Translations under genes and position numbers: made by a program | DNA from: Ipomoea triloba | Taxonomy: Eukaryota; Streptophyta; Magnoliopsida; Solanales; Convolvulaceae | Direction of reading: 5' to 3' | Length of the DNA: 64,000 nucleotides | NCBI RefSeq assembly: GCF_003576645.1 | Contig: NC_044923.1 | Location: 15,795,912-15,859,911, forward strand | Shown: positions 1 through 10,899 of the stretch, piece by piece | Position numbering within the stretch: position 1 is the stretch's first letter | Layout: every line of letters begins with the position of its first letter | Notes under the pieces: model-generated | What the model was told of the DNA's origin: nothing | The model's input: the letters and a program-made list of their open reading frames with translations, nothing else | Database searches by the model: none

Positions 1-424
1 TGAATGATATGCTCAAAATATTCTAATTCGTTTACAAGTTATTAATTACCAATCACGTAAGCTATCCTTATAGTTTTCCACATTTTGCATTTATTTTTAT
101 TTTGTAACTACATTTATCCTCATATGGTTTTTATTCTTTTAAAGCTTATGCCCAAAGACATTTGTCTAATGTTACTACATGCACTATTACATGGTTTTCA
201 ATTACAATTACATCACAAATAACAATGGTAATTATATCTATCTATTTGTTACATTAATTGCTTTAATTTATCAAATATTTATGGATGTTATTTCTTATAC
301 ACTTTCTAAAATTGCGATGTAGAAAATTCCAAATTGCATGCATCGACATTTAATGCAACATTTAACAAGAAGTGCGATTTTGCTTCATGCCCCCACATAC
401 AGAATATAAATATCCCTTGAAAAC

Positions 425-1181
425 ATGGACTTCACTACCAGAGCTTCTGATTTCATGACAGATCATGGTTTAAATCTTGGAAATGTTGTTGTATTTAGAC
501 ATATTGGTGTTTTTACTTTTGAAACATTTCTCTACTCCGCCAATGGCAATAAAAAAAGGGAGCGCAATTGTCAGGGTCAATACTTAACTTCTCGTCTTTG
601 TGAAAGCGGTATCATCACGCAATAAATTATCATATACAAATTATATATTTTACTATAAATATTAACTCATCTTTTTCATTTTGTGCTAGACCAAATACGG
701 GTCAACGCAAGGTCCGCTCTACCACCATCTTTTTCATTTAATCAAATAAATGCATGGCATTCTCTCTATGTTAAATTGTCTACACGTTCCGCGGTAAGTA
801 GCATTATACATTGTACCTTATATATCTTTCAACATTATCTTTATTTCACTATTTTTTTTTTCACATTTGTAGCCTACGTGATTATCTCAATTCCTTAGTA
901 TCGTAGACGTGTTCAGCGAACCTCTTAAAATTATAGTAGGACATAGAAAAATTGAAATCAACTTTGAACCGGTATGGTTCACCGAACAGTGGGAAGAAAT
1001 TACGTCGCATTTTCAAATAGAACGAACAAATGATGTGATCTTAGTCAATGTAGCAGACAATGTTATACAAATGTTGGTTATTAGTAACTGTCATGTTGAA
1101 AATATTTATTCGTGGTCGGTTAAATATTACATTTGTCACAATCTGTATGGTGAACTTAACCGTTTAAATAATACCGAATGA
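425..1181 (+). pseudogene. Decayed B3-like DNA-binding domain gene fragments
   Basis: Two short reading frames resemble pieces of plant B3 (REM/VRN1-type) domains. The first, 425-625, reads LNLGNVVVFRHIGVFTFETF, like the last part of a B3 domain, where an L..GD..VF.Y.G...F.V pattern is usual. The second, 909-1181, has a spaced I.VG..KIEI..W...W.E.....I...D pattern that could be a second B3 fold. Between them, a frame starting near 687 ends at a GTAAGTA donor-like site at about 795, and a TTAG acceptor-like site lies just before 900, so an intron may separate them. No complete domain, start or stop structure can be assembled. B3 genes bind DNA in the nucleus. The assignment rests on pattern resemblance only and may be wrong. 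Confidence 0.35.
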
Positions 1182-1189
1182 AATTTTCA

Positions 1190-1840
1190 TCAATTTATGT
1201 TTATCATTATTATTATTTAATAATTTTTATCTTTTTAATTAACTTACTAAATTATTAATCATCTATAAATAATTATAAATATATTCAAAATCATTATTAA
1301 TTAATAATTAATCATGTCTAATCAATAATTAATAATTAATCATATCTAATCATTATTTTCATCATACTGATTCTCAGTTCGTTTCAACAATGCACAGCAA
1401 AAAAAAAAAAAAAGAACTCTTTGAATCCATATTGATTATTTTCATCATATTGATTCTCGATTCGTTTCAATAATGCATAGCAAAAAGAAACTCTTTGTCC
1501 ATAATCATGTCTAATCAATAATTTAAAAAAACCCTTTGCCCATCTCAGGTGATGGAATATGAGGTATTTGGATTTTACCCAAAGCCGATACCTATTGTTG
1601 GGGACTTGGGGTATACTGGAAGCAAAAAAAACTCTTTGTCCAAAAAATAAAACTCTCTCGGCTTGTTGAATAATACACAGGAAAAAATGGACTCCTTGAG
1701 TCCGACTTTCTTTAAAGCAAAGTCGGACTAACAGATGCATCTTTACTCTGTTTGAGATCCAATTCCCATGCACGACTTTTTGGGATCCAATGTTGCTACC
1801 CGACCTTCCCGGGGAAAACACCCAGGAATGACACTGTCAC
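1190..1840. other. Gene-free stretch with imperfect tandem repeats
   Basis: This stretch is AT-rich at first (1190-1350). A motif of about 85 bp then occurs twice (near 1360 and 1447), with GATTCTC, GTTTCAA.AATGCA.AGCAAAAA and CTCTTTG blocks. A weaker third version lies near 1610-1700. The open frame on the minus strand here has no recognisable domain and I do not consider it a gene. Confidence 0.4.
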
Positions 1841-1847
1841 CGCCGGC

Positions 1848-1987
1848 TATGGTTGCAGTAGGCACTAGGCGCTAGTCGGGCAGTAGACTAGCGCCTAGCG
1901 CCTAGACGGTCTAGGTGGCGCCTAGGCGGTGCCTTGGTGGCAACCTATAAATACAAAAAAATAATGCATGTTTGTGGGTGTATGTCG

Positions 1988-2063
<76 letters not shown>

Positions 2064-2323
2064 CTTACTTCTCTTATTTATAGAAATAAATAAATTTAAA
2101 TAAATATAAATATAATAAAAAAATTAACAAGGCCGACTTATTCGAGTTAACTCGGTTAACTCTGCCGAGTTAGGCGAGTTAACTTGGTCGAATTCTGCTG
2201 AGTCGGCCGTCAACTCGGCCCAATCGGTCGAGTTAGGGGCTAGGTGGAGGCCTAGGCAGCCGGCCACTTAGGCAGACTCCTAAGGAGCAATTCGCCTTAG
2301 TTTGGGGGATTTTTGCAACAGTG
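1848..2323. mobile_element. hAT-like non-autonomous MITE
   Basis: The left end TATGGTTGCAGTAGGC and the reverse complement of the right end, CACTGTTGCAAAAATC, share a TGTTGCA-type core. Near-identical flanks CCGCCGGC (1840-1847) and TCGCCGGC (2324-2331) look like an 8-bp target duplication with one change. The interior holds many copies of GGCGCCTAG- and GAGTTAACTCGG-like words and a long TA microsatellite (about 1989-2060). The terminal repeats have diverged, so the superfamily assignment is tentative. Confidence 0.45.
1989..2060. repeat. (TA)n microsatellite
   Basis: About 36 uninterrupted AT dinucleotides lie inside the MITE at 1848-2323. Confidence 0.95.
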
Positions 2324-2785
2324 TCGCCGGCGCAAATCGGAGTCGTGATTCTCTGCTAGGAAAAATAGCTCCGCCGTTGTTCACCACGGTTATTGAACGT
2401 GCTGATAAAGTGTTGTAATGCAGGTTTGTTTAAGGCATATGCTTGTTTGGTGAACGTGAAGAACAACAGGAATTGTAAACAACAAAGATATATAAAAACT
2501 ATCAGGGAAATGTTTCTCATTCAACTCTAAACAATTAGTACATTACAAAGGCATATATATAATTACAATTGTAACGAAAGATAATAATGGAAACATAAAG
2601 AAAATCGTTACAGAATAATGTCCACAATTATTACTATTTATAACAATTTTCAAAATTTTCAACATGTGAAATATTGAACTATTTGGATTATATTTGGTTT
2701 GAAAGGCAAGATTGCAAAGGTTATGCATAAGAGTTTTGAGATAAAAAGAGATTTTTATTATTGTTTTTATTTTTGTTATCAGGAA

Positions 2786-2857
2786 GGTCCCATGGTCTAG
2801 TGGTTAGGACATTGGACTCTGAATCCAGTAACCCGAGTTCAAATCTCGGTGGGACCT
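2786..2857 (+). tRNA. tRNA-Gln (anticodon CTG)
   Basis: A 72-nt cloverleaf. The acceptor stem GGTCCCA pairs with TGGGACC and the discriminator base is T. The D-arm carries the A-box TGGTCTAGTGG. The anticodon loop is CTCTGAA, giving anticodon CTG for glutamine codon CAG. The T-arm CCGAG/CTCGG encloses TTCAAAT. No intron is present and CCA is not encoded, as expected for a nuclear eukaryotic tRNA gene. A T-run (TTTTTTTT) starts about 10 nt downstream and would terminate RNA polymerase III. Identical in sequence to the copy at 9455-9526. Confidence 0.97.
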
Positions 2858-3260
2858 CAGAGCTCTTTTTTTTACCTACCTTCAACCTTTTGTTCGTTTT
2901 CATCTTCATCAAATAATTCATTAACGTACAAACAAATAAATAATACTGAACATATATCTGGTTTCCCAAAAAAAGTGGGAAAATGGGGCAATAAGAGGGC
3001 TAACTCAAATCAGTAAATATAAAACTTCATTATGATGGTAAAAATAAGCAGTACATACATATACATTAATAAGGTCTCAATGAAGTTCCATTACAATAGC
3101 CTCTGCTAAAATGTTGCAGAATGAATCTGTAATTCCAATTTAATTTAGGAATCCCAGAGTCTGAGACTACTCAAATCTCTGTAAGAATATAATAATGCAA
3201 CTATAACAACAGCTATATATAATCAATAAGTTTGGCATATAAGTATAGTAATGAGTGAAT

Positions 3261-6200
3261 CTATAACTCAGTATGAACAATGGGATCTTTGCAATAATCT
3301 GTTACAGCATCCACTTCCTGCTGCTTAATTTCCTTGTCAGAAGAGCTAAGGCATTCTGCAGATGGATGAATGAGTCCATACCCGATACCCGTGGCAGAGT
3401 TGCAGTATACCTCAGCAGTGCCATCTTGAGCATCAAGGTTGATGTTGTCCAACACAATCTGAGTACACGGCACAGAATCGCTGCACGCAAACTTCATCGC
3501 CTTTTGGCTCTTTGAAGTTCCGGTGATGTTTTTGTAGATAACTTCACTTATTTCCACTGCAGATGTCTGTCAAATTGAAACCAAAGGGTATAATGTAAAC
3601 CTCACCATTCATGGTATGATGGAGGAAAAAGTTTATAAGCTTTTAGTTCAAGTGGTCCTCAGCAGTTTTAGCTAGTAGTGAAAATGTAACTTTATTTCTT
3701 TATATCGTCACATTTTCGAAAGACAGGGTGTTAGACTTGACCCTTCAATCCCTTGCCCAACAATCCCCTAATCACCTGATATTCAATATTTATATCATGG
3801 ACTCAAGTCCACTTTACAAGGTGGACTCATTTCAATTTACATACTGAATTGTGAACATTTAGTATATAAATTATTAACATTCAGTATATAAATTGTGTAT
3901 TTTGGACCCAGGTCCACCTTATAAAGTGGATCGGGATCCCTAGAATAATTTGTCTCTTGACATTAGACTTGACCCTTCACGAGACTCCGCCGAATATCCT
4001 GTACTCTTATAATAGTGCCATGTATGACATTTAGAAGTGAGAGAGGGATATGCAGGAAAGTGTACCTGGTTTTCACAAGATTTTGGTGAATCACAATAGA
4101 ATTGGTCAATGATAATAGGGTTATAGACATCTTCCATCCTCACATTTTGGAACCGTACTCCGCGGACATAACCAGATCCTCCCTACAAGATTAGGATACA
4201 ATATATTAGCATCTAACGTTACCACTACGCTAAAAGTTATAATTTTCCAACCATTTTCCCAGCACCTCAACACCTGCCAGCCTTAATTGCACAAAATCCA
4301 GACTTGACTCTTATACCATTGATTAAGATCTTGTGGATTTGTCCTTTTACCGGCCTCGGTCCAACAGTATTCTCATTTCTCACCATACAAAGTTATGATA
4401 AACAAAAATTCTTTATTGTATGTGGAATAGAAGAGGATATATATGTATATACCTGCCATGTCTTAATCCGAAGGCCGTTGGTAGTACCTTGGAGAAATGC
4501 AGTATCCAATACCACCTTTGTGACTATGCCTACAGAATTGTCCTTCCCAAGGCTCCCAATGCTGGGAAGTGATGAGAATGAATCAAAAAACACACGAGGA
4601 TCAAGATGAAAGTCAAGACTAAATTAAAATCTAGATACACTTAGGCTTAGCAGAATGATATTTGGAAAATCTAGTATTCAATTCCAATATCGGCCAGTTG
4701 TTGGCAATGATACATGTTAGCAAGAAGCGCTTGCCATTACGTCAAAAATTGTAGTTCGTAACGAAGACATAACTTTATTTCTTTATACCGCTACATTTTC
4801 GAGTGGCAGGAGGTGTTGTACTTGGCTCTTCGGGCCTTACCCTACCACCTAAGCACCATCAACCTTGACTGCATAGTTTTTATTCCTATGATTGGACTTT
4901 GATATCACTTGTTATGATCAAGCGCTTACCATTATGCCAAAAACGGTAACTCATTGCAAAGGCACAACTTTATTTCCTTGTACCGCCACATTTTTTATAG
5001 GTACATATGGTATTGGACTTGACCATTCCAGCCTCCGCCCAACAATCCCCTAACCACCCGGTGCTGGACTTGCCTTTCAGGCGTTCCCCCAACAACCCCC
5101 TCAACACCTGCCAGCATTAACTGCAAAGTTTTTACTCCCATGACCGTGTTCTGATACCAATTGTTAGAATCAAGCGCTTACTACTACGTCAAAAACTATA
5201 GCCCGTAATAAAGACACGGCTTTATTTCTTTAGACCCCACATTTTCAAGAGGCAAGATGTTAGACTTGCCCTTCAAGCTTCCGCCCAACAATACATTTGT
5301 TACTTGTAACCCCCAAAATATAATGAAACTATCTTCAATGGTTTTGATTTTGAAGATACCTGATTCCATGACCAGGTCCACAGTAGAGTTTCTTCATCTT
5401 GATGCCGGAGCTAGCATTGACAATTGAGACACAATCATCACCTACACACCCATGAAATGCATGCAACATCAGAATCATACAGAAATGGTATGAGAATTGA
5501 ACAAACTAGGAAGGGTACTAATAAATTTGGAAATAACTATATAAATAAATGGCCGCAAATTATACCGTGGACCATGGTCCACAATGCATTGTGGACTATG
5601 GTCATAGCTGATACTGCAGTTGTGTTGAAAGGAAACTGCAGTTGCGCGGAACAGAGGTCGGTCATCCGTTCAACACAACTGCAATATTCGTTTAACACAA
5701 CTGCATTATCAGTTCAACACAACTGCAGTATCCGTTCAACACAACTGCAGTATCAGCCATGACCATTGTGGACCATGGTCCACAGTATAACGACACATAA
5801 ATGGCATAGAAGATGACAGGCCTGTTCCAATTTTGCAGCCTTGCAGGACAACATTTGTTGATTCTGCGATATGAATTCCATCAGTATTGGGACTATCTTC
5901 GGGAGCAGAAACTCGAACACCATACACACGTACGGAGTCGGACCGCGAAATTGTGAAGTGCATCTGTTGGCTATTTTGAATGGTAATGCCCTTCACTTTT
6001 ATAGCAGAACTTGAATCTATAGTAAATGCCTGCAATTATATATGTTCAATTCTCTGCTCAACATCATCATTGGAATCTTTTAATAATCCTAAAACCCATG
6101 CTTTCATGGGGGGAATTGAAGACTCGTTCTTACAGTTGGTGCTCCTTTGCAAGGCTGTTCAAAAAAGTAAAAGAAAAATGAATTGAATGAGAATGGCAGG

Positions 6201-8421
6201 TAACATAATATTAAAGTCAAAGATAATGTTCTTCATTCTAAATTCAAAACAAGAATGTGTAGGGATGAAAATTTCAATCCAGGATATCCACTTGAATTCA
6301 CTTCGCATTGATTTTATTAATTTTTTTATTTTTTTCGTGATAATGAGTAGGTGATGGGTCTTAAAATATTAAACTGTCGGGATGGATTTAAAAAAAAAAA
6401 AAAGTAGTAAATTATAGAAGTATTTATAATTTTTTACCAACTTTTTACTATTTAATTCTAAACTAATATGTTTTTTTAAGTAACAATTTAGTTATTATAT
6501 TTGAATATTTTTTTTTTTTGTAAACAGAATATTTATATTATTTTATGTTTTAGTATAATTAACTAGTTAATTTTATTATAAGTAATTTAAATATTATTTA
6601 AAAAAATTTAATACTTTGAAATATAATAAATGATAAGTACTCGTAGTGAGTACTTGCACCCGGTTGGTCAATGGTATATTTTGAAAAAGTCCATCCGATA
6701 TGAGTTAAGGGTAAAAATGAATAAAAAAATAGGAATAAAGGTCAAATAGGCCACTGAACTACACACGAAACTGCAATTAGGCCATTGAACTAAAAAACAA
6801 TGTAATTGGGCCCTTGAACTACACAAATCCATGCAAATTAACCCAAAATGACTTGTTTGACTTGATCTTCCGGTTACCAACTTAAAAAATAATATTTTAA
6901 AATAATTTTAAATAAAATACTTAATTAAAATTAAATTTAAAATTAAAAATTAAAAAAGGACCCAATTGACTTGTTCCTGTTTGTTGTTTTTTTTTTAAAA
7001 AAAAAATTAATTTATTTATTTATTTAAAATTATTTTAAAATATTATTTTTAAAGTTGGTAACCCGAAGATCAAGTCAACAAGTCACTTTGGATTAATTTG
7101 CATGAATTTGTGTAGTTCAGGGACCCCAGGGACCCAATTGCATTGTTTTTGAGTTCGATGGCCTAATTGCAGTTTCGTGTGTAGTTCGGTGGCCTATTTG
7201 ACCCTTATTCCAAAAAAATATAAGGTGAATTAGGTGATGGATGTAATCCTCCACGATCCAACTGGACCCATTGCCAGCCCTAAATAGTAAATATGTGGGT
7301 GGATACATGAAACTTACATTGGATTTATTCTTCTTGCAAGATGCAGCCCACCATTTGCTTCCTGACCCATCAATTACTCCCTTTCCTTGGAAAGAAACTC
7401 CAGTCAAATTTAGAAAAGCAAGCCAAATCCTTGGGTTATTTGGATCCCAATTTTTAGGCTCATCTGGTGCTATTATTGTTCCATCAATCTGTTCCCAACA
7501 ATACCATCAACAATTTCATTAGTCTGTATATATGGTTGAGAATGGCATGTGCTCTATCTCAACTAAACGTCTAGATTAGGCTTATAGTTTAACTGCACAT
7601 TTATACTTATATATTATATATGCTTGACAGTTAATTTGAAGTAACTTCTAAAATGTAAGAACCTGGACTACTAAATTGCCAGCACAAGGGCCTCTAAATC
7701 TTGTTGCATTGACTAGGTAACGGCGACCTGCTGGAACCAAGAAGACCGATCTTCGCGTAGAGCAAGCCTGTTTCCATGCATCTTCAAAGGCCTGGTAGAT
7801 TGTTGACACCAAAAGTTTATAGAACAAAAGATAACTTAGCTTAGTGTTAGGATCAAGCACTTATCACTGCGTCAAAAGCTATAGCTAGTAGCAAATACTC
7901 AATTTTATTTCTTTATATACTGCCACCACATTTTCGAGAGGCAGGGTGCTGGACTTGGCCCTTCACCAGCCTCCACCCAAAAATCCCCTAGCCACCAATT
8001 TGACTCTTTATCAGTCTCCGCCCAACACTTGGGATAGCTTAACATACAGCATTTTTGACAATTCTGAGCACTACCAATCACTGCTTTGCATTAACTAACT
8101 GATGAATTAATTGGCCAAGACATTCTAAATGTTAAACAAACAACAAAGCAATCAATCTGCATTACAAACAAGAAGATAAATTACCTTAGTATCATCTGAA
8201 ACTCCATCACCAACTGCACCAAAGCTATCCACATTGACAAGAACCTTGTGTCCACGACCAGCCGTCCACGATGGGAGGTCGATCAGATCAAGTTCGTCGT
8301 CTCCCTCTTCGGGCTCCCATTCGTCAAGATCTCGAAGAAAATCAATCTCTTCAAATAAATACTTCTCTGCAGTTACCAGAGGAAAAACAAGAAAGAACAT
8401 GATAAGTAGTATTTTGGCCAT
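3261..8421 (-). CDS. Polygalacturonase (GH28 pectinase), nine exons
   Basis: Secreted glycoside hydrolase family 28 enzyme that cleaves alpha-1,4-galacturonan in the pectin of the cell wall. Exons (minus strand): 8421-8185, 7791-7663, 7488-7318, 6154-6134, 6029-5822, 5441-5360, 4561-4453, 4182-4066 and 3566-3261, ending in TAG. They total 1,380 nt, or 459 residues, a normal length for the family, with all junctions in phase. Residues 1-18 (MAKILLIMFFLVFPLVTA) are a signal peptide. An acidic segment (about 20-55) precedes the catalytic domain, which starts at VDSFGAVGDGVSDDTK. The four GH28 motifs are intact: NTD (234-236), GDD (256-258), GHG (279-281) and RIK (314-316). All acceptors are AG. 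Donors are GT except intron 5, which reads GC. The introns hold a MULE-type MITE (intron 3), a second MITE (intron 5) and TRIM-like repeats (introns 1, 6 and 8). The acidic N-terminus recalls some Arabidopsis polygalacturonases, but the exact orthologue and endo/exo mode cannot be told. Confidence 0.93.
3660..3785 (-). repeat. TRIM-like LTR fragment in polygalacturonase intron 8
   Basis: Contains the family's signature words on the minus strand: TTGGGCAAGGG, a CAAGTCTAACACC-type word, TCGAAAATGTG and AAAGAAATAAAGTT. It matches parts of the copies at 4712-5300, 7845-8030, 9130-9300 and 38475-38940. The end with the primer-binding site is missing. Confidence 0.6.
4700..5300 (-). mobile_element. 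Tandem TRIM-like retroelement repeats filling polygalacturonase intron 6
   Basis: Three related LTR-like units follow one another on the minus strand. Each has a GGGCGGAGGC-like head, a CAAGTCCAACAC word, TCGAAAATGTGGCGGTA, AAGGAAATAAAGTTG and AAGCGCTTGATC near its 3' end. At 5149-5163 the unit runs directly into ATTGGTATCAGA, a close match to the initiator tRNA-Met primer-binding site of LTR retrotransposons. A decayed version, AGTGATATCA, lies at 4901-4910. About 130 bp of internal sequence then leads to the next unit. LTR, primer site, short non-coding interior and LTR is the architecture of terminal-repeat retrotransposons in miniature. No coding capacity is present. Confidence 0.6.
5560..5790. 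mobile_element. MITE (TTATACCRTGGACC family) in polygalacturonase intron 5
   Basis: Perfectly placed terminal inverted repeats of about 27 bp, starting TTATACCGTGGACCATGG at the left and TTATACTGTGGACCATGG (reverse complement) at the right. The interior contains repeated TGATACTGCAGTTGTGTTGA-like words in both orientations. The same family occurs at 14331-15053, 17518-18240 and 50436-50750. No coding sequence. The right end lies about 30 bp from the GC donor of intron 5. Confidence 0.8.
5820..5821 (-). other. Non-canonical GC splice donor of polygalacturonase intron 5
   Basis: Exon 5 must end at 5822 (GGA ACA G) so that the next exon, starting GTGATGATTG at 5441, continues the invariant IGTGDD core of GH28 enzymes in frame. 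The first intron bases are GCCTGT rather than GT. The nearest GT, 4 nt further on, would give a frameshift and immediate TGA. The acceptor is an ordinary GTGTAG. Confidence 0.75.
6732..7211. mobile_element. Mutator-like MITE in polygalacturonase intron 3
   Basis: A 480-bp element with inverted repeats of roughly 160 bp. The left end reads GGAATAAAGGTCAAATAGGC and the right end, reversed, GGAATAAGGGTCAAATAGGC. It is flanked by the exact 9-bp direct repeat AAAAAAATA (6723-6731 and 7212-7220), the target-duplication length typical of Mutator-like elements. The interior is AT-rich and non-coding. Confidence 0.85.
7845..8030 (-). repeat. TRIM-like LTR fragment in polygalacturonase intron 1
   Basis: Minus-strand match to the family described at 4700-5300, including TCGAAAATGTGG, AAGAAATAAA and AAGTGCTTGATCCTAACA, with the order of words preserved. 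The primer-site end points towards 7845. Confidence 0.6.
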
Positions 8422-8505
8422 GATTTAATGGAGTCTTGGCTTAGCTTTTTCTGTGTGTTCTGTTGCTTATTAATTTGCATAATCAGATGAAGGCATTGAG
8501 TGTTA

Positions 8506-8512
8506 ATTTATA
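8506..8512 (-). promoter_or_regulatory. Candidate TATA box of the polygalacturonase gene
   Basis: On the minus strand the sequence reads GCATATAAATTAAC, a TATAAAT match about 85 bp upstream of the start codon at 8421. That leaves room for a short 5' untranslated leader. No transcription start can be seen directly. Confidence 0.45.
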
Positions 8513-9129
8513 TGCATGGATTAGTAGTGAAAATGGAGGATTTAGTGGGCTATATGGCTTGGCTTGAAAGTAGATTAAAGGTGGTATTGCAGTTTTCTCC
8601 ATCACCATAGCTTCAAGTGTAAGAATATTTTATTTTGGAGATCTTTGCTTTACTCTTCACCCATGTTGAATGGGAATTGTGGCAGAAATACAAAAATGGC
8701 AGGACAGATGAGAAAAGAAACACTAGAAGCAAGAAATATGAAGTGATTTATAATTCTGGTAAGACCATATAAGGGTTTAATTATTATATTTTGGGAGTTA
8801 ATTAGTACTCACCTAAAAAGATGTAAAACCATTCTTAGCATTTAGCTTCTAACTCTCTTCCAGCAGAGAGATTTTTGTGACTTTTCTGCATTATATTCAC
8901 CATATGTGTGAATGATGCATACCATGAAGAATTCCTTCTTCCACCAAACATAATTGATTGCATCCCCTTAACTCATACATCATTCTTGATTCTTCCCTCT
9001 CATATATATGCATCAATTGCAGGAGCCAGGAGGGAAAGACATTTTTGGGCAGAGGCCCGTGGAGGTCTAGTCCAGCACCAGATTCCTAACAGATTGTTAG
9101 GTGCATGGAGGGTTGATGGGTCAAGTTCA

Positions 9130-9300
9130 GCATCATGTCTCTCGAAAATGTGACCGTATAAGGAAATAAAGTTGTGTCATGACTACAAGCTAGCGTTCGA
9201 TCCGTGTTGGGCGGAGGCCTAAAGGATCATGCCCAACATCCTGTGCTAGACAGTGCCTCTTGAAATGTAGCGGTATAAGGAAATAAAGTTTTGCTTTCGT
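9130..9300 (+). repeat. TRIM-like LTR fragments upstream of the polygalacturonase gene
   Basis: Plus-strand copies of the same small-LTR family: CTCTCGAAAATGTGACCGTA at 9139, TTGGGCGGAGGCCTAAAGG, and a second TGTAGCGGTATAAGGAAATA near 9265. They are broken and lack an obvious primer-binding site. Confidence 0.5.
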
Positions 9301-9454
9301 TACTGCTATAACATTCATTCAAAAACCGATTCTAAGCAATTAATACTGCAGCTATTCAAGCTCAAAGACGTAGAAAATGAAAAATATTCAGTTGTATTTA
9401 TGTGTTTTTGCGGTAATAAGTTAGATACTCTACGTAAAATTAATAAAAGCACTG

Positions 9455-9526
9455 AGGTCCCACCGAGATTTGAACTCGGGTTACTGGATTCAGAGTCCAA
9501 TGTCCTAACCACTAGACCATGGGACC
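9455..9526 (-). tRNA. tRNA-Gln (anticodon CTG)
   Basis: Same 72-nt gene as at 2786-2857, base for base, on the minus strand. All stems pair, and the A-box TGGTCTAGTGG and B-box GTTCAAATC are intact. It lies at the edge of a segment that is duplicated at 12.4-13.0 kb together with the third tRNA-Gln gene. Confidence 0.96.
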
Positions 9527-9971
9527 TCTCTGATTAGTGGTTACCACGGCAACTCTTAGGTTAATTTTATCCAAATTGGAATAGATACCCTTTGCAATGT
9601 TATCTGGCAAGCCAGGTGGATTTAATTGTTTTTTTTTTTTTTAATTCAACAACTATTTGCAATCTTTTGTTGAAAGAATGGTAAATACTCACTTCGTCCA
9701 ATTTTTATGTGCCTGGTTCAGTTAACAAAACTTGACTGAAGTTATTTTTAATCTAATTTTTTATAATATTAAGTTTAGTATTAATATACAAAATTTATAT
9801 ATTTAGAAACTAGACTAAAAGTACTATTAAACACAAAAAATTAAATTTAAAAAAAAAATCTAAATAAAATAAACAAAGACAAAAGAGTTAGTTTAACCAA
9901 TGGGTAGTGAGTATGACATATAAAATGGGATAGATGGAGTACTATTTATCTGTACTTTTTTGTTCTTTTGT

Positions 9972-10712
9972 TTTTTTTTTTGGTGGGATTAACTCGTCAA
10001 AGACGGGAGATAAAACTACCAAACTCTAATGCTGCTAGCACCGCAACTGCTTCCACTGCAAGAAGAACTTCAATACTGGTGGGAGGCTAGTCCAAAACGA
10101 CCGTGCCCCATTCCCCTAATTGCCTTATGTTCGCATGATGATCTAACATTTGTTCCCTTCTCTAAGAATATGTTGAAGAGTCAAGTGCTCAAAACCCCCC
10201 AAAAGGAACAACAATCCTTAACCAGAGTAGAGGAACACCCATGATCTTCAAGGTCACCCTTCAAAAGGGAGACAACTGATTTCGAATCCAATTCCAAAAT
10301 CACTCTCCTAAAACCCTTAGCTTTATTAGCCCACCGTAGACTCTCCCTTAGGCTCCACAGCTCTGAGACAAAGCTATTAGTAACATCAATTTTAGTAATG
10401 AACCCAAACAGCCAATCCCATAGTGGTCATGCGCCAAACCTCCTGCGCTTGCGAGGTCGGTACTTTTCTTAAAGGAACCATCGGTGTTGATTTTAATCCA
10501 ACCATTACTCGAGCGAGACCAAAAGACCCAATCCATCCTCCCCCTCGGCTCAGGTTTCTTACGATAACCAATGAGGAAAGATTCCTTAGCCGTTGACTCA
10601 GCCCTGCGAACTATATCATTCGGCGTGGGAGAAATACGATAAAAAATTCTCTTGTTGCGAGCTTTCCATATATCATTTGGTAACGTCAGAAATTTTTTTT
10701 TCTTTTTTTTTT
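9972..10712 (-). pseudogene. 5'-truncated LINE, RNase H end
   Basis: Minus-strand remnant of an L1-type plant LINE. The frame at about 10690-10370 carries the linker and start of the RNase H domain, with WIKINTDGSFKKS (the first catalytic Asp lies in NTDGS) and ASAGGLAHD. A frameshift near 10420 moves the rest into another frame, readable to about 10180: an ELWSLRESLRWA segment (with the Glu), then VILELDSKSVVSLL (with an Asp), then HILREGN. The 3' end is an A-run (T-run at 9971-9981 on the plus strand), and the element stops at another T-rich stretch at 10690-10716. RNase H would remove template RNA during target-primed reverse transcription. The reverse transcriptase and endonuclease are absent, so it is dead. 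Confidence 0.85.
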
Positions 10713-10899
10713 TTTTTGTAAACACTAAACATTGTGTACTTTTTATATCCCTATGTTATTATAAAGAGAATGAAAGCATAATTTTTCATATTTTAAACCT
10801 AGCTAATAAGAGTCTGTTTAGTAGACAAAAGTTAGAGCCATCAATTGTAGTAAAATATGTGATTAATTTATGCTTATCGTTAACACTCTAATTAATATA

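Larger units (their letters stand above)
9440..10840. repeat. Segmental duplication, copy A (tRNA-Gln plus flank, LINE inserted)
   Basis: Shares with 12390-13040 the tRNA gene, then AGG/CATGTGGATTTAATT, AACTCAACAA.TATT.GCAATC, GTTGAAAGAAT, and, beyond the LINE, GTAAACA...CATTGT.TACTTTT and GAATGAAAGCATAATTTTTC. In this copy the LINE at 9972-10712 splits the match. Confidence 0.75.

Noticed and set aside
1384..1821. 145-codon open frame on the minus strand
   Set aside because: No domain, starts in a poly-A/T run, and overlaps tandem non-coding repeats.
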